A DNA stretch of 64,000 nt from Comamonas kerstersii (GCF_008801935.1 NZ_VZOT01000011.1:32245-96244), one strand, 5' to 3'. Shown: positions 50,690-60,659, counted from the stretch's first letter. Numbers and translations are program-made. Notes: generated from the letters alone by a model not told the origin.

Positions 50690-52205
50690 GCAGTGCTCCG
50701 TGTGCAGAACGAGCCAGCGCAGAGTCGGTGAAGTAGAACTCCATGTCCAGCGTCGAAGGGTCGAAGGCCGACTTGGTGTGCGCACGCATGGAGGTGGCCA
50801 CCAGGTCGCTGGCCTGTGCGCGTGTCAGGTCTTCGGGCACGCGCTGGCCGTTGGTGATGCCGCGCAGCACCAGCTGGTGGCGGATCAGTGCATCCAGTGC
50901 AGGGGCCAGCTTCACGGCCTCATCCACCTTGGAGAGGATGGCTTGCTTGCAGCCTACGCGCTTGAAGGCGGCCAGTGCTTCGTCCAGCGTGTCACCGTGT
51001 GCACCGGCATTGGCCACCAGCAGGTGCTGGATGCCGGGCAGGTTCAGCACTTCCAGAATGTCGTCCTTGCGAGGGTCGCGGGGGGCCACGCCGGTGGTGT
51101 CGATGATGACCATCTTCTTGCCAGCCAGCAGGCCCAGCAGGTCCTGCAGCGCAGCCTTGTCATGCGCCAGGTGGGCCACCACGCCGAGCATGCGGCCATA
51201 GGCGCGCAGCTGGTCATGGCCGCCCACGCGGTAGGTATCCAGCGTGATCAGGCCTACGCTGTTGGAACCGTGCTTGGCAGCGCACAGGGCGGCCAGCTTG
51301 GCCGCCGTGGTGGTCTTTCCCACGCCAGTGGAGCCCACCAGCGCGAAGACGCCGCCTTGCTCCCAGATGGGGGCTTCTGCGCTGTCGGTGCGCAGATTGC
51401 GCTCCAGCACCTGCACCAGCCATTTCATGGCGTCCGCCGGGCCAGTTTCCTGGGGCAGATGCTCCATGATGGCGCGCGACAGCATGGGCGAGTAACCGGC
51501 GCGCAGCAGCTTGAGCATCATGTTGCTGAGCAGCGGGTTGGCGCGGGTCTGGTTCATCCAGGTCAGGGTGTTGAAGCGTTCTTCAATCAGGTCCTTGACG
51601 GATTGCAGCTCGTTCATCAGCGCAGGTGCAGCCACGGCGGGTGCGCTGGCCTTGGGAGCCATTTCCGCAGTCAGATCTACGGCCAGGCCGCGCAGGGGGT
51701 TGTGCTTGACCACGGCAGGGCTGCTGGACATGGGGGCATGCTCGCGTGCAGCCATGGCCTGCTTCTTGCGCGCAAACGTGGGCAGGGATTCAGGAGACAG
51801 CTCCCCGCTCAGCTCTTCATTGCGACGGCGCAGCATGCGCTCGCGCACATAGTTCTGGAAGGACAGCGTGCTCATGGCCAGCTGTTCGGTGTCTTCCGCA
51901 ACCGTCTGGCGAGGGTTGGCCTTGGGAGCAGGGCTGCTTTGCTTGAGCAGCGTATCCAGCGGCATGGGCGGCTTGGTGCTTGGCTTGGGGGCACGGGTCT
52001 CATCCGCCTCGCGTGCCTGAATGGCTGCGCGCAGACCAGGGCTGGTGGTCGAGCCCTGGTCCAGCACGTCCTCCGAAGTCGCCATGACTTCCACACCATG
52101 GGCGGTGGGGCGGTTGGACAGGATCAGGGTGTTCTCACCAAAAACGGCACGCGCCTTGTCCAGGGCCTCACGAGAAGTTGGGGCTATGAAGCGTTGGATG
52201 TTCAT
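50682..52205 (-). CDS. flhF: Flagellar SRP-like GTPase FlhF
   Basis: A 507-residue GTPase that fixes flagellar position, usually at the pole. The N-terminus MNIQRFIAPTSREALDKAR is typical. A long linker (about residues 60-260) rich in Lys, Pro and Arg leads to the NG domain, with the P-loop GSTGVGKT at 291-298, TLDTYRVGGHDQL and IIDTTGVAPRD following. The usual GTPase DTAG reads DTTG here. The C-terminus is acidic and Ala-rich. It overlaps flhA by 4 bp. Confidence 0.95.
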   Translation of the reverse strand: MNIQRFIAPTSREALDKARAVFGENTLILSNRPTAHGVEVMATSEDVLDQGSTTSPGLRAAIQAREADETRAPKPSTKPPMPLDTLLKQSSPAPKANPRQTVAEDTEQLAMSTLSFQNYVRERMLRRRNEELSGELSPESLPTFARKKQAMAAREHAPMSSSPAVVKHNPLRGLAVDLTAEMAPKASAPAVAAPALMNELQSVKDLIEERFNTLTWMNQTRANPLLSNMMLKLLRAGYSPMLSRAIMEHLPQETGPADAMKWLVQVLERNLRTDSAEAPIWEQGGVFALVGSTGVGKTTTAAKLAALCAAKHGSNSVGLITLDTYRVGGHDQLRAYGRMLGVVAHLAHDKAALQDLLGLLAGKKMVIIDTTGVAPRDPRKDDILEVLNLPGIQHLLVANAGAHGDTLDEALAAFKRVGCKQAILSKVDEAVKLAPALDALIRHQLVLRGITNGQRVPEDLTRAQASDLVATSMRAHTKSAFDPSTLDMEFYFTDSALARSAHGALHA

Positions 52206-54328
52206 GCGTTTGCACCTTTAAGAATGGGGCCGATGCGGATGGTGTGGGTCTCAGGGATCTCGCTGTGTGCCAGCACCTGCAGGCGCGGAGCAGCACGGCG
52301 CACCAAGCGCGCAATAGGGTTACGAATGGCGTCGGGTACCAGCAGGCAGGCGGGCATGCCCAGCTCTTCCTGCTTGTTGGCCACTTCGGCGGCACGCTGG
52401 GTCAGCACATCGGCGACGCCAGGGTCCAGCGAAGGAGCCTGAGGATTCGAGAGCGCTTGCATCAGCAGACGTTCCAGACCGGGCTCGATGGCAATCACAT
52501 TGAGCTCACGGGTGGGACCGTAGATCTGCTGCACGATGGCAGGAGCCAGCGCAATACGTACACGACGGGCCAGTTCCGCAGGGTCTTGTGTTGAAGCGGC
52601 GTTTTCAGCCAGGGTTTCGATGATGGTGCGGATGTCACGGATGTGCACAGCATCCTCCAGCAGCAGCTGCAGGACTTTCTGGAACACGGTGATGGACACC
52701 ATCTTGGGAATCACTTCTTCAATCAACTTCGGAGCGGACTTGGCCACGTGATCCACCAGCTGCTGTACCTCATTACGGCTGAGCAGCTTGGCAGCGTGCA
52801 TTTGCATCAAGTGTGACAAATGTGTCGCCATCACAGTTTCCGAATCAACGACCGTAAAACCGGCCATTTGTGCCGCTTCCTTCTGGCGTTCATCGATCCA
52901 GTGGGCAGGCAGGCCGAACGCAGGGTCGGTGGTGGGCGTGCCAATCAGCGGCGTGGTGATGCCACCGGGGTTGATGGCCAGGTACATGCCGGGGAAGGCT
53001 TCGCCTTCGCCCACCATCACGCCACGCAGGGTGATGCGGTAGGCGCTGGGCTTGAGTTCGAGGTTGTCACGCACGTGCACGGCAGGCGGCAGAAAGCCCA
53101 CTTCCTGTGCAAACTTGCGGCGCACGCCCTTGATGCGGGTCAGCAGGTCGCCCTGGCGCTTCTTGTCCACCAGTGCGATCAGGCGGTAGCCCAGCTCCAG
53201 GCCCAGCAGGTCCACGGGCTGCAGGTCATCCCAGGTGGCTTCAGAGTCCTGCTGTGGGGCAGGCAGGGCGCCGGGGTTGGCAGCAGGCGCTTCGCTGCCG
53301 TTGCCCGCCTTGGCGGCCATTTCCTTCTTCTGGCCCTTGCGGTAGACCGTCCACGCGCCATAGCCAAACAGGGCACCTATGGTCAGGAAGACGGTGTGGG
53401 GCATGTTGGGGATCAGGCCCAGCATGATCAGAATGGCCGAGGTAATGGCCAGCGCGCGGGGCGAGCTGAGCATCTGGTTGGCAATCTGCTTGCCGGTGTC
53501 GTTGTCCTTGCCCACGCGCGAGATCACCATGGCCGATGCCACCGAGATCAGCAGCGCAGGAATCTGTGCCACCAGCGCATCACCCACGGACAGCAGAATG
53601 TAGCTGTTGGCCGCATCGCCAGCGCTCATGCCGTGCTGTGCCATGCCGATGATGAAACCGCCCACGATGGTGATGATCAGAATCAAGATACCGGCCATGG
53701 CGTCGCCACGCACAAACTTGGAGGCACCGTCCATGGAGCCGAAGAAGTTCGCCTCTTCCTGCACTTCTGCGCGGCGGCGCTTGGCTTCTGCTTCATCAAT
53801 CAGGCCGGCGTTCAGATCGGCGTCCACGGCCATCTGCTTGCCGGGCATGGCGTCCAGGGTAAAGCGGGCCGACACTTCGGCAATACGCTCTGCACCCTTT
53901 GTAATCACCACAAAGTTGATCACCACCAGAATGGCAAACACGATCAGACCCACGGCAAAGTTGCCGCCAATCAGAAAGTGGCCAAAGGACTCAATCACCT
54001 GACCAGCTGCGCCGGGGCCGGTGTGGCCTTCCAGCAGCACCACGCGGGTGGAGGCCACGTTCAGCGACAGGCGCATCAGGGTGGTGAGCAGCAGCACCGA
54101 GGGGAAAGCCGCAAAGTCCAGCGGCTTGACCATGTAGGCGGCAATCATCATCACCATCAGCGCGGTGGCGATGTTCAGCGTGAAGAAGGTGTCCAGCAGC
54201 CATGGTGGCATGGGCAGCACCATCAGGGCCAGGATGGCAATGACCAGCATGGGCGCAGCCAGATTCTGGATCCCCATGCCGTGCTTGGAGTTCCAGTTTT
54301 GGAGGTTCTTCAGGAGTGCAGTGCTCAT
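52202..54328 (-). CDS. flhA: Flagellar export gate protein FlhA
   Basis: A 708-residue membrane protein that forms the nonameric export gate. Eight hydrophobic helices occupy the first 330 residues. The conserved FHIPEP-like cytoplasmic loop (FTLDAMPGKQMAVDADLNAGLIDEAEAKRRR) is present in its typical form. The C-terminal cytoplasmic domain binds chaperones and substrates. It lies 24 bp after flhB. All family landmarks are intact. Confidence 0.97.
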   Translation of the reverse strand: MSTALLKNLQNWNSKHGMGIQNLAAPMLVIAILALMVLPMPPWLLDTFFTLNIATALMVMMIAAYMVKPLDFAAFPSVLLLTTLMRLSLNVASTRVVLLEGHTGPGAAGQVIESFGHFLIGGNFAVGLIVFAILVVINFVVITKGAERIAEVSARFTLDAMPGKQMAVDADLNAGLIDEAEAKRRRAEVQEEANFFGSMDGASKFVRGDAMAGILILIITIVGGFIIGMAQHGMSAGDAANSYILLSVGDALVAQIPALLISVASAMVISRVGKDNDTGKQIANQMLSSPRALAITSAILIMLGLIPNMPHTVFLTIGALFGYGAWTVYRKGQKKEMAAKAGNGSEAPAANPGALPAPQQDSEATWDDLQPVDLLGLELGYRLIALVDKKRQGDLLTRIKGVRRKFAQEVGFLPPAVHVRDNLELKPSAYRITLRGVMVGEGEAFPGMYLAINPGGITTPLIGTPTTDPAFGLPAHWIDERQKEAAQMAGFTVVDSETVMATHLSHLMQMHAAKLLSRNEVQQLVDHVAKSAPKLIEEVIPKMVSITVFQKVLQLLLEDAVHIRDIRTIIETLAENAASTQDPAELARRVRIALAPAIVQQIYGPTRELNVIAIEPGLERLLMQALSNPQAPSLDPGVADVLTQRAAEVANKQEELGMPACLLVPDAIRNPIARLVRRAAPRLQVLAHSEIPETHTIRIGPILKGANA

Positions 54329-54352
54329 GGTGCAGTGCTTTCTTTCACGTAA

Positions 54353-55501
54353 TCACTTGGTGCCAGCCGCGCGCTTGGAGTGGGGGTCCAGCTCCGGGGG
54401 GACATGGGGCTGCACCAGCTCGCCCGGTGCAGGGCCCTGGCCGCTGATGGCTGCCTTGAGGCGATAGACATAGGCCAGGACCTGAGCCACAGCGGTATAC
54501 AGCGTGGATGGAATGGGCTGGTCAATCTCGGCATGGGCGTACAGGGCACGCGCCAGCATGGGAGACTCCAGCACCGGAATCTGGTGGGCCTTGGCCACTT
54601 CACGAATCTTCAGCGCAATCAGGTCAGCGCCCATGGCCACCACCTGAGGGGCTGCCATGGTGGCATCGTCATAGCGCAGGGCCACGGCGTAGTGCGTAGG
54701 GTTGGTGACCACAAAGTCCGCCTTGGGCACGGCAGTAATGCTGGCGCGCTGGGCAATCTCGCGCTGCTTCTGGCGAAGCTTGCCCTTGAGCTCAGGGCTG
54801 CCTTCGGATTCCTTGTGTTCCTGCTTGACTTCCTGGTGGCTCATGCGCAGGCGCTGCAGGAACAGAAAGCGCTGCAGCGGCACATCAATCAAGGCGGTGG
54901 CAAAGACCACGATCAGCAGCATGATCATGCCCTGGACAATCCAGTTGCCCATGTCAGCCAGCGCAGCAGGGCCGCCCAGTGCAGGCAGGGTGGACAGGTG
55001 CAGCATGCCGGACTGGATATGAAACCAGCCCACGGCGGCCAGAATCAGCATCAGCGCCACGTTCTTGAGTGCGGTCACCATCTGCTGTTTGGAGAACACA
55101 TTGCCCAGGCCAGAGATCGGGTTGATCCGGTTGAACTGCGGCATGATGGGCTTGAGGCTGTAGATCCAGCCGCCCGACAGCAAGGTGGTGATGATGGAGA
55201 TGGTGTTGATGGCCAGCGCAAAAATCACGCAGCCCATCACGCCCACGATGGCCATGTCGACCAGGCGCTCCTGCATGGACAGGGGCGAGAGCACGGTGCT
55301 GGCATCAAACGCCAGCTGATTGCTGGTCGCAATGCGCAGGTACTGCATGAAGGTGGGCCCCCCCAGAATCACCATCAGCGAGCCACCACCCAGCACCGCC
55401 AGGTGGCCGAGGTCGCGCGAGCGCGACGTCTGCCCGTCCTTGCGGGTTTTCTGCAGCTTTCTTTCGGAAGCTGGTAGGGATTTTTCTTGGCTCGATTCCA
55501 T
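54353..55501 (-). CDS. flhB: Flagellar export switch protein FlhB
   Basis: A 382-residue membrane protein that switches export from hook to filament substrates. The N-terminus begins MESSQEKSLPASERKLQ, followed by four helices to about residue 210. The cytoplasmic part carries the self-cleaving NPTH motif at 267-270, equivalent to N269-P270 of Salmonella. The ATG at 55501 is selected by homology to the family; the frame extends 24 codons upstream. It is the first gene of the flhB-flhA-flhF-(flhG)-fliA operon. Confidence 0.96.
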   Translation of the reverse strand: MESSQEKSLPASERKLQKTRKDGQTSRSRDLGHLAVLGGGSLMVILGGPTFMQYLRIATSNQLAFDASTVLSPLSMQERLVDMAIVGVMGCVIFALAINTISIITTLLSGGWIYSLKPIMPQFNRINPISGLGNVFSKQQMVTALKNVALMLILAAVGWFHIQSGMLHLSTLPALGGPAALADMGNWIVQGMIMLLIVVFATALIDVPLQRFLFLQRLRMSHQEVKQEHKESEGSPELKGKLRQKQREIAQRASITAVPKADFVVTNPTHYAVALRYDDATMAAPQVVAMGADLIALKIREVAKAHQIPVLESPMLARALYAHAEIDQPIPSTLYTAVAQVLAYVYRLKAAISGQGPAPGELVQPHVPPELDPHSKRAAGTK

Positions 55502-55649
55502 GGCGGCATGAGGGACTGATCTCATGCCATTGTCCGCAAGCCACGGAATTGCTAAAGCTGGAAAAGCGCGCAACAGGGGGCGCTTATCAGGTCCCAGAGC
55601 TGCGGCTGCGGCTGCCGCAATCTGTTAGACAGGCTTGGAATGCTTTCAA

Positions 55650-55738
55650 AAAGAGAGCTGCTTGCGCTCTGTTTTCAAGGCTTTCAGATAGAAATCAGTC
55701 TGAAATGCTTAAAAATCAAGCGCTGCCAGCTCTCTTTT
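55650..55738. repeat. Intergenic stem-loop repeat between flhB and cheZ
   Basis: AGAGAGCTGCTTGCGCTC (left) and CAAGCGCTGCCAGCTCTCT (55717-55735) pair with few mismatches. The inner TTTCAGATAGAAATCAGTCTGAAA hairpin is split by the repeat's centre. T-rich flanks suggest it terminates cheZ transcription. Confidence 0.82.
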
Positions 55739-55751
55739 TTGTGAGTGGCGC

Positions 55752-56534
55752 TTAAAAGCCCAGGCTGGCGAGCAGCTCGTCCACCTGCGACTGCGAAGTC
55801 ACCACATCCTGCGCATTGGGGTCGACCACGGGGCCGGACAGCTTGGGGTGTGCTGGCGCAGCAGGCTTGCTTTCTTCGGCAGGGGCCGCAGCAGGTGCAC
55901 TGCCGGACTCGGCCAGAGCCGCAGCCCACAGGTCGTCCACTTGCTCCGTCTGCACGGCAGAGCCGGTGGCCATGGCTGCCGCAGCGCTGACTTCGCCCTG
56001 GTCCAGCTGCACCTCACCTTGCGCAAGCTGTGGTGCGGTCAGCAGCAGCAGCTCCACCAGTTGCTGCTCCAGGTTGGAGGCCAGATGCACGACCTTGGCG
56101 ATGACCTGGCCCGTCAGATCGTGAAAGTCCTGGGCCATCATGATTTCTGTCAGCTGGTTGTCCACGATCTCCGTGGACTTTTCCATGTCTTCCAGGTAAT
56201 TCATGATGTGGCCCTTGGCCACGGCTGCGACCGGGTCGGCAATCATCGCCTGGCGCATCTTCTTGGTCTGCGCCACGATGTCGGTCTGCCGGCCCTTGGC
56301 ATCATCGACCAGGGTCAAAACTTTCTCAGCAGCTTCACCAGTCAAGCGCGCAATATAAGAGAGTCGGTTCTGCGCATCTGGCAACTCTTCGGTGGCATCA
56401 CGCAGACGGTCTGCATAGCCCAGCTCGCGCAGGGCGTCATGCAGCTGCCGGGTGAGCAAGCCGATTTTGTTGTGCACATCACCCTGGCCAATGCCCTGGG
56501 TGGATGCAGTGCTCTGAGGCGTTGCTTGGTCCAT
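55752..56534 (-). CDS. cheZ: CheY-P phosphatase CheZ
   Basis: A 260-residue helical protein that removes phosphate from CheY, ending a tumble or reversal signal. The catalytic block MMAQDFHDLTGQVI has Asp139 and Gln143, matching Asp143 and Gln147 of E. coli CheZ. The C-terminus QSQVDELLASLGF is the CheY-binding helix. An Ala/Glu/Pro-rich linker joins the two parts. It is 4 bp after cheY. Confidence 0.96.
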   Translation of the reverse strand: MDQATPQSTASTQGIGQGDVHNKIGLLTRQLHDALRELGYADRLRDATEELPDAQNRLSYIARLTGEAAEKVLTLVDDAKGRQTDIVAQTKKMRQAMIADPVAAVAKGHIMNYLEDMEKSTEIVDNQLTEIMMAQDFHDLTGQVIAKVVHLASNLEQQLVELLLLTAPQLAQGEVQLDQGEVSAAAAMATGSAVQTEQVDDLWAAALAESGSAPAAAPAEESKPAAPAHPKLSGPVVDPNAQDVVTSQSQVDELLASLGF

Positions 56535-56538
56535 GGGA

Positions 56539-56931
56539 TTAACTCAAGCCAACCTTCTTCAAGATCAGGTTGACCTTTTCCTCCAGGGTAGCCTTGGTAA
56601 AGGGCTTGACGATATAGCCCGCAGCGCCGCCCTGAGCGGCAGCCACGATGTCTTCCTTGCGCGCTTCCGCGGTCACCATCAGCACGGGCAGGTGCTTGAG
56701 CTTGTCGTCGCTCTTGATCTCGGTGAGCAGCTGAAAGCCGTTCATGTTCGGCATGTTGATGTCTGTCACCACAAAGTCGAACTTGCTGTTGCGCAGCTTG
56801 TGCAGGGCGGCAACGCCGTCTTCGGCTTCATCCGCTTCAGTGAAACCGCTTTCCTTCAACAAGTTGCGCACGATGCGGCGCATGGTGGAGAAATCGTCAA
56901 CGATTAAAAAACGAAGGGCATTGTTAGCCAC
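56539..56931 (-). CDS. cheY: Chemotaxis response regulator CheY
   Basis: A 130-residue single receiver domain. The acidic pocket Asp12-Asp13, the phospho-acceptor Asp57 in TDINMP, the Thr of MVTAE, and the Lys of VKPFTKATL are all present. Phospho-CheY binds the motor switch to reverse rotation. Its place with cheZ, and away from any cheA or cheW in this window, fits the E. coli-type chemotaxis CheY. Confidence 0.97.
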   Translation of the reverse strand: MANNALRFLIVDDFSTMRRIVRNLLKESGFTEADEAEDGVAALHKLRNSKFDFVVTDINMPNMNGFQLLTEIKSDDKLKHLPVLMVTAEARKEDIVAAAQGGAAGYIVKPFTKATLEEKVNLILKKVGLS

Positions 56932-57008
56932 GGGGGACCCTTTCGGTCAAACTAATTCTCTGAATGACGTCGATGTATAACACCAACGCTGTCCTAATTC
57001 ACAAATTG

Positions 57009-57986
57009 TCACGGAGTTTGTGATGCTGGAAGGGGGTTTTCCAGTGTTTCCGTTGGCAATTTGTGCTCCTGTTGGGAAGAGGGGGCTCGCTTGCCGAGCA
57101 AGCGCTCTTCGGCTTCCTGTGTCAGCACCGTGATCGTGATGCGCCGGTTCTGCGGCGCACGGGGATCTTCGGCAATGAGCAAATCGGTATCGGCCAGCCC
57201 CACCACGCGGGCGAGCTTGTCGTTGGGCATGCCCGCTGCCACCAGCTCGCGGCGCGAGGCGTTGGCACGGTCTGCTGACAGTTCCCAGTTGCTGTAGCCC
57301 CGCTCGCCTGTGCCATAGGGCGCAGCGTCCGTGTGGCCAGCCAGGCTGATGCGGTTTTCCACGCCACCCAGCGCCGCGCCAATTTCACGCAGGATGTCAC
57401 GCATGTACGGCTTCACCATCGCACTGCCAATGTCGAACATGGGGCGGTTCTGCTCATCCACGATCTGGATCTGCAGCCCGTCAGCCGTCACATCCATGCG
57501 GATTTGCGACTTGTACTCGTTCAGCGTGCTGTTGCTGGCCACCATGGCGTCAATCTTGGCGCGCAAGGCCTTGATGCGCTGCGCATCCTGCCTGGCGCGC
57601 TGCTCGCGCATATTCTGGCGGTTGGTTTCGCTCTGCTCGGCGTCTGCGCTCTTGACCTGGCCGTAAATCTTGGCCAGATCCGAGCCACCGCCGGGAATGA
57701 TGTTGGAGCTGTTGCCCGAGCCATCGCCCCCGGTCATGGCCACCTTCAGCGGCGAGTTGAAGTAGGCGGCAATACCCTGCAGGTCGCCCTTGGAGCTGGA
57801 GCCCAGCAGCCACATCAGCAGAAAGAACGCCATCATCGCCGTCATGAAGTCGGCATAGGCAATCTTCCACGCGCCGCCATGGTGACCATGGGCACCTTTC
57901 TTGGCACGCTTGATGATGATGGGCTGCAGCTTCTTTTCACTGGCTGCACCTGCGGCTGCGCCACCGGGTGGGGTTGGGGGCGGCAT
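57009..57986 (-). CDS. motB: Flagellar stator protein MotB
   Basis: A 325-residue stator subunit. The N-terminal cytoplasmic stretch is Pro/Gly/Lys-rich. The single membrane helix contains the proton-carrying Asp46 in AYADFMTAMMAFFLLMWLL. The C-terminal OmpA-like domain (LAGHTDAAPYG, NWELSADRANASRRELVAAG) anchors it to peptidoglycan. It follows motA by 3 bp. The proton-type residues agree with a MotAB, not PomAB, motor. Confidence 0.97.
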   Translation of the reverse strand: MPPPTPPGGAAAGAASEKKLQPIIIKRAKKGAHGHHGGAWKIAYADFMTAMMAFFLLMWLLGSSSKGDLQGIAAYFNSPLKVAMTGGDGSGNSSNIIPGGGSDLAKIYGQVKSADAEQSETNRQNMREQRARQDAQRIKALRAKIDAMVASNSTLNEYKSQIRMDVTADGLQIQIVDEQNRPMFDIGSAMVKPYMRDILREIGAALGGVENRISLAGHTDAAPYGTGERGYSNWELSADRANASRRELVAAGMPNDKLARVVGLADTDLLIAEDPRAPQNRRITITVLTQEAEERLLGKRAPSSQQEHKLPTETLENPLPASQTP

Positions 57987-57989
57987 GGC

Positions 57990-58847
57990 TTATTTCCTCT
58001 TGACGTGCTCTTCCAGCTCCAGGAAGCCTGGGCGCTCGGTCGAGAACAGCACCTTGCGGCCAAATTCAATGGCGGTGGGCGGGTTATAGCCCTGCATGCT
58101 GGCAATCAGGGTGCACTTGATGCATTCAAATTCCTTGGCGCCGTCCTGGTGGCGCTGCTCAATCAGGCCAGCCAGCGGCTCCACCAGCGCATAGGCCAGC
58201 AAGATGCCCAGAAAGGTACCGACCAGCGCCGAGGCAATCATGCCGCCCAGCACCGAAGGCGGCTGCCCCACCGAGCCCATGGTGTTCACCACACCCAGCA
58301 CGGCGGCCACAATACCGAAGGCAGGCAGTGCGCCAGCCAGGCGCTGCAGTGCCACCACCACGCGGTGACCTTCGCCGTGGTGGGCTTCAATTTCGTTGTC
58401 CATCAAAGACTCGATCTCGTGCGAGTTCAGATTGCCCGAGACCATCATGCGCAGATAGTCAGTCATGAACTCCACCACATGCTGGTCGGCCAGCAGATCG
58501 GGGTACTTCTGGAAGATTTCGGAGTTCTGCGGTTCTTCCACATCCATTTCAATGGCCATCAGCCCTTCCTTGCGGGCTTTTTGCAGCAGGTCGTACAGCA
58601 GGGCCAGCAGGCTCATGAAGCGCGCCTTGGTGTATTTGGAACCCTTGATGGCCGCAGGAATGGCCGCCATGGTGGCCTTGAGCACCTTGGGCTGGTTGCT
58701 CACGATGAACGCACCGATCGCCGCGCCGCCAATGGTGGCCAGCTCAAACGGCAGGGCCTTGGCAAGCACAGCCATGTTCCCGCCGTGCAGGGCATACACG
58801 CCAAAGACGCAACCGAAGGCGATGATGTAACCAATTAGGACAAGCAT
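57990..58847 (-). CDS. motA: Flagellar stator protein MotA
   Basis: A 285-residue membrane protein with four helices. The N-terminus (MLVLIGYIIAFGCVFGVYALHGGN) and the large cytoplasmic loop with KYTKARFMSLLALLYDLLQKARKEG are typical. The conserved charged residues (Arg and Glu) that contact FliG are in this loop. With MotB it forms the proton channel that drives rotation. No clear ribosome-binding site precedes the ATG. It lies downstream of flagellin A but behind a terminator. Confidence 0.96.
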   Translation of the reverse strand: MLVLIGYIIAFGCVFGVYALHGGNMAVLAKALPFELATIGGAAIGAFIVSNQPKVLKATMAAIPAAIKGSKYTKARFMSLLALLYDLLQKARKEGLMAIEMDVEEPQNSEIFQKYPDLLADQHVVEFMTDYLRMMVSGNLNSHEIESLMDNEIEAHHGEGHRVVVALQRLAGALPAFGIVAAVLGVVNTMGSVGQPPSVLGGMIASALVGTFLGILLAYALVEPLAGLIEQRHQDGAKEFECIKCTLIASMQGYNPPTAIEFGRKVLFSTERPGFLELEEHVKRK

Positions 58848-58964
58848 GAGGAAATTGTGTCAGAGCCAGAACCGGGCAAGCCCAGAAATGGCGCAAGAAA
58901 AACCGCCTTGTTTCGGGCTTACGAGCAGGCTTGCTGTACCGCAAGCACCTGTGCAGCCGCCATG

Positions 58965-59001
58965 AAAAAAGCCACCAGACACCTTATCGGCAGCTGGTGG
59001 C
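58965..59001 (-). terminator. Terminator of flagellin A
   Basis: GCCACCAG (58971-58978) pairs exactly with CTGGTGGC (58994-59001), and six T follow on the - strand (58965-58970). It separates the flagellin gene from motA. Confidence 0.9.
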
Positions 59002-59035
59002 AGATTCTGAAGGGCAAACTCAGGTCGGTGCGTGC

Positions 59036-60289
59036 TTAGCCTTGCAGCAGCTGCAGCACATTCTGTGGAATCTGGTTGGCCTGCGCCACCATGGCCGTGC
59101 CTGCCTGCTGCAGGATCTGGGTGCGGCTCAGGTTGGCAGTTTCCACGGCAAAGTCCGCATCCACAATACGGCCGCGTGCGGCAGACAAGTTTTCCACCTG
59201 AATGTCGATATTGTTCACGGCGTTTTCAAAACGGGTCTGCATGGCGCCCAAAGTGGCGCGTGCACCGTTGATCTGGTCAATGGCGCTGTCAATCTTCTTC
59301 AGGGCAATCCAGGCGCCTTCTTGGGTGGTGACATCAATATCATCGATGCCTTGTTCATTTTTGATGCCATCAGTATCAGTAATATTTAAATCAGTGCTGA
59401 TGCCAGTGGTTTCTGTGGTGAATCCTGAGCCAAATTTGATAGTTGCAGGCAGTCCATCTGCATCAATGCGTGACGACATAATTGTCACAGTGTAGTCTTC
59501 AGTGCCATCAATTTTTGTCAAATAAGCGGTAACTCCAGTGTCTGCAGACTTGTTGTTGATGGCTTCAACCACTTGACCCAATCTTTCTTGGCGGGATGTG
59601 GCTGCAGGCAGGTCAGGCAATGTGACTTCTGTGATTTGGGTGTTGCCATCGTTGCTGGAAACCGTGATGGTTAGGTTAGTGCTGTCTAGAGGGGATGCAT
59701 AGTCCTTCAAGGTGCCATTGGTGCTGGAGTCTTCGGTCGAAATGGGTGTTTCTTTTTTGGTTCCGTACGAGATGTTGGACACCTTCGAAGAGCGTGTATC
59801 AACCAGTGCACCCAGCGTCACGTTATCGCCAGAGTTGGCACCCACCTGGAACACCGCGCCCGCAAACGAGCCATCCAGAATCTTCTGTCCGTTGAAATTG
59901 GTCTGCTTGGCTACACGGTCAATTTCTGCAGCCAGCTGGCTCACTTCTGCCTGCAGTGCCTTGCGGTCCGATGCGCTATTGGTGGCGTTGGACGCCTGCG
60001 CAGCCAGTTCACGCATGCGCTGCAGCATATCGCCTACCTTGCCCAGGGCGCCTTCAGCGGTCTGTGCCAGCGAGATGCCGTCATTGGCATTGCGTGCTGC
60101 CACGGTCAGGCCCGTGACCTGGGTGTTCATGCGCTCTGCGATGGCCAGACCGGCTGCATCGTCCTTGGCGCTGTTGACGCGCAGGCCCGAAGACAGGCGC
60201 TGCATGGTGGTGTTCAAAGACTGCCCCGACAACGCCAGGTTTCGCTGGGCGTTGATGGAGGCGATATTCGTATTGATAGTTGCGGCCAT
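59036..60289 (-). CDS. fliC: Flagellin A
   Basis: A 417-residue filament protein. The N-terminal D0/D1 region ([34 protein letters not shown]) and the C-terminal region (ENLSAARGRIVDADFA, LSRTQILQQAGTAMVAQAN) are typical flagellin. The central domain (about residues 170-330) is lower in GC and differs from the other flagellins of the array. It is on the - strand while the other flagellin genes here are on the +. I found no clear sigma-28 promoter in its upstream 200 bp. Confidence 0.95.
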   Translation of the reverse strand: MAATINTNIASINAQRNLALSGQSLNTTMQRLSSGLRVNSAKDDAAGLAIAERMNTQVTGLTVAARNANDGISLAQTAEGALGKVGDMLQRMRELAAQASNATNSASDRKALQAEVSQLAAEIDRVAKQTNFNGQKILDGSFAGAVFQVGANSGDNVTLGALVDTRSSKVSNISYGTKKETPISTEDSSTNGTLKDYASPLDSTNLTITVSSNDGNTQITEVTLPDLPAATSRQERLGQVVEAINNKSADTGVTAYLTKIDGTEDYTVTIMSSRIDADGLPATIKFGSGFTTETTGISTDLNITDTDGIKNEQGIDDIDVTTQEGAWIALKKIDSAIDQINGARATLGAMQTRFENAVNNIDIQVENLSAARGRIVDADFAVETANLSRTQILQQAGTAMVAQANQIPQNVLQLLQG

Positions 60290-60506
60290 TGCTTTGCTTC
60301 CTTCAGAAAAAGCGAGTTGCTTGGATCGCTCACATAGACCATGGGCATGGATGTGCGACAGGCAACGCTAGCGATGGGGTAATTCTTCTATGGTTGCTTG
60401 CTTTCTATTGCGCTGAATAAAGGCGCAAAAACCATCTTTCTTGCGGTTTCCGCAGGCATGGCATGCCGTTTGTCATGTAGCGCCCTTAAGAGGTGTACTT
60501 CTTGCC

Positions 60507-60617
60507 GTTGCTGAAACGGCCAGCCTGAGCCGCACCCAGATCCTGCAGCAGGCTGGCACCGCCATGGTGGCGCAGTCCAACCAGCTGCCGCAGCAAGTGC
60601 TGAGCCTGCTGCGCTGA
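60507..60617 (+). pseudogene. 3' remnant of a flagellin gene
   Basis: An open stretch of 36 codons ending at TGA encodes VAETASLSRTQILQQAGTAM followed by VAQSNQLPQQVLSLLR, the exact C-terminal end of flagellin. There is no start codon or upstream coding part. The corresponding end of flagellin B is ETASLSRTQILQQ and so on. A terminator follows at 60660-60684. It is a leftover of a flagellin gene on the + strand that lost its 5' part by deletion or recombination. Confidence 0.85.
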
Positions 60618-60659
60618 GGTATCAGGCAGGCGCTTGTCTTGCTGCCATGCCACCACCCA

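Noticed and set aside
58900..58960. Possible sigma-28 promoter before motA
   Set aside because: A GCCCGAAA/GCAAG pair on the - strand has the right spacing, but the match to consensus is too weak.
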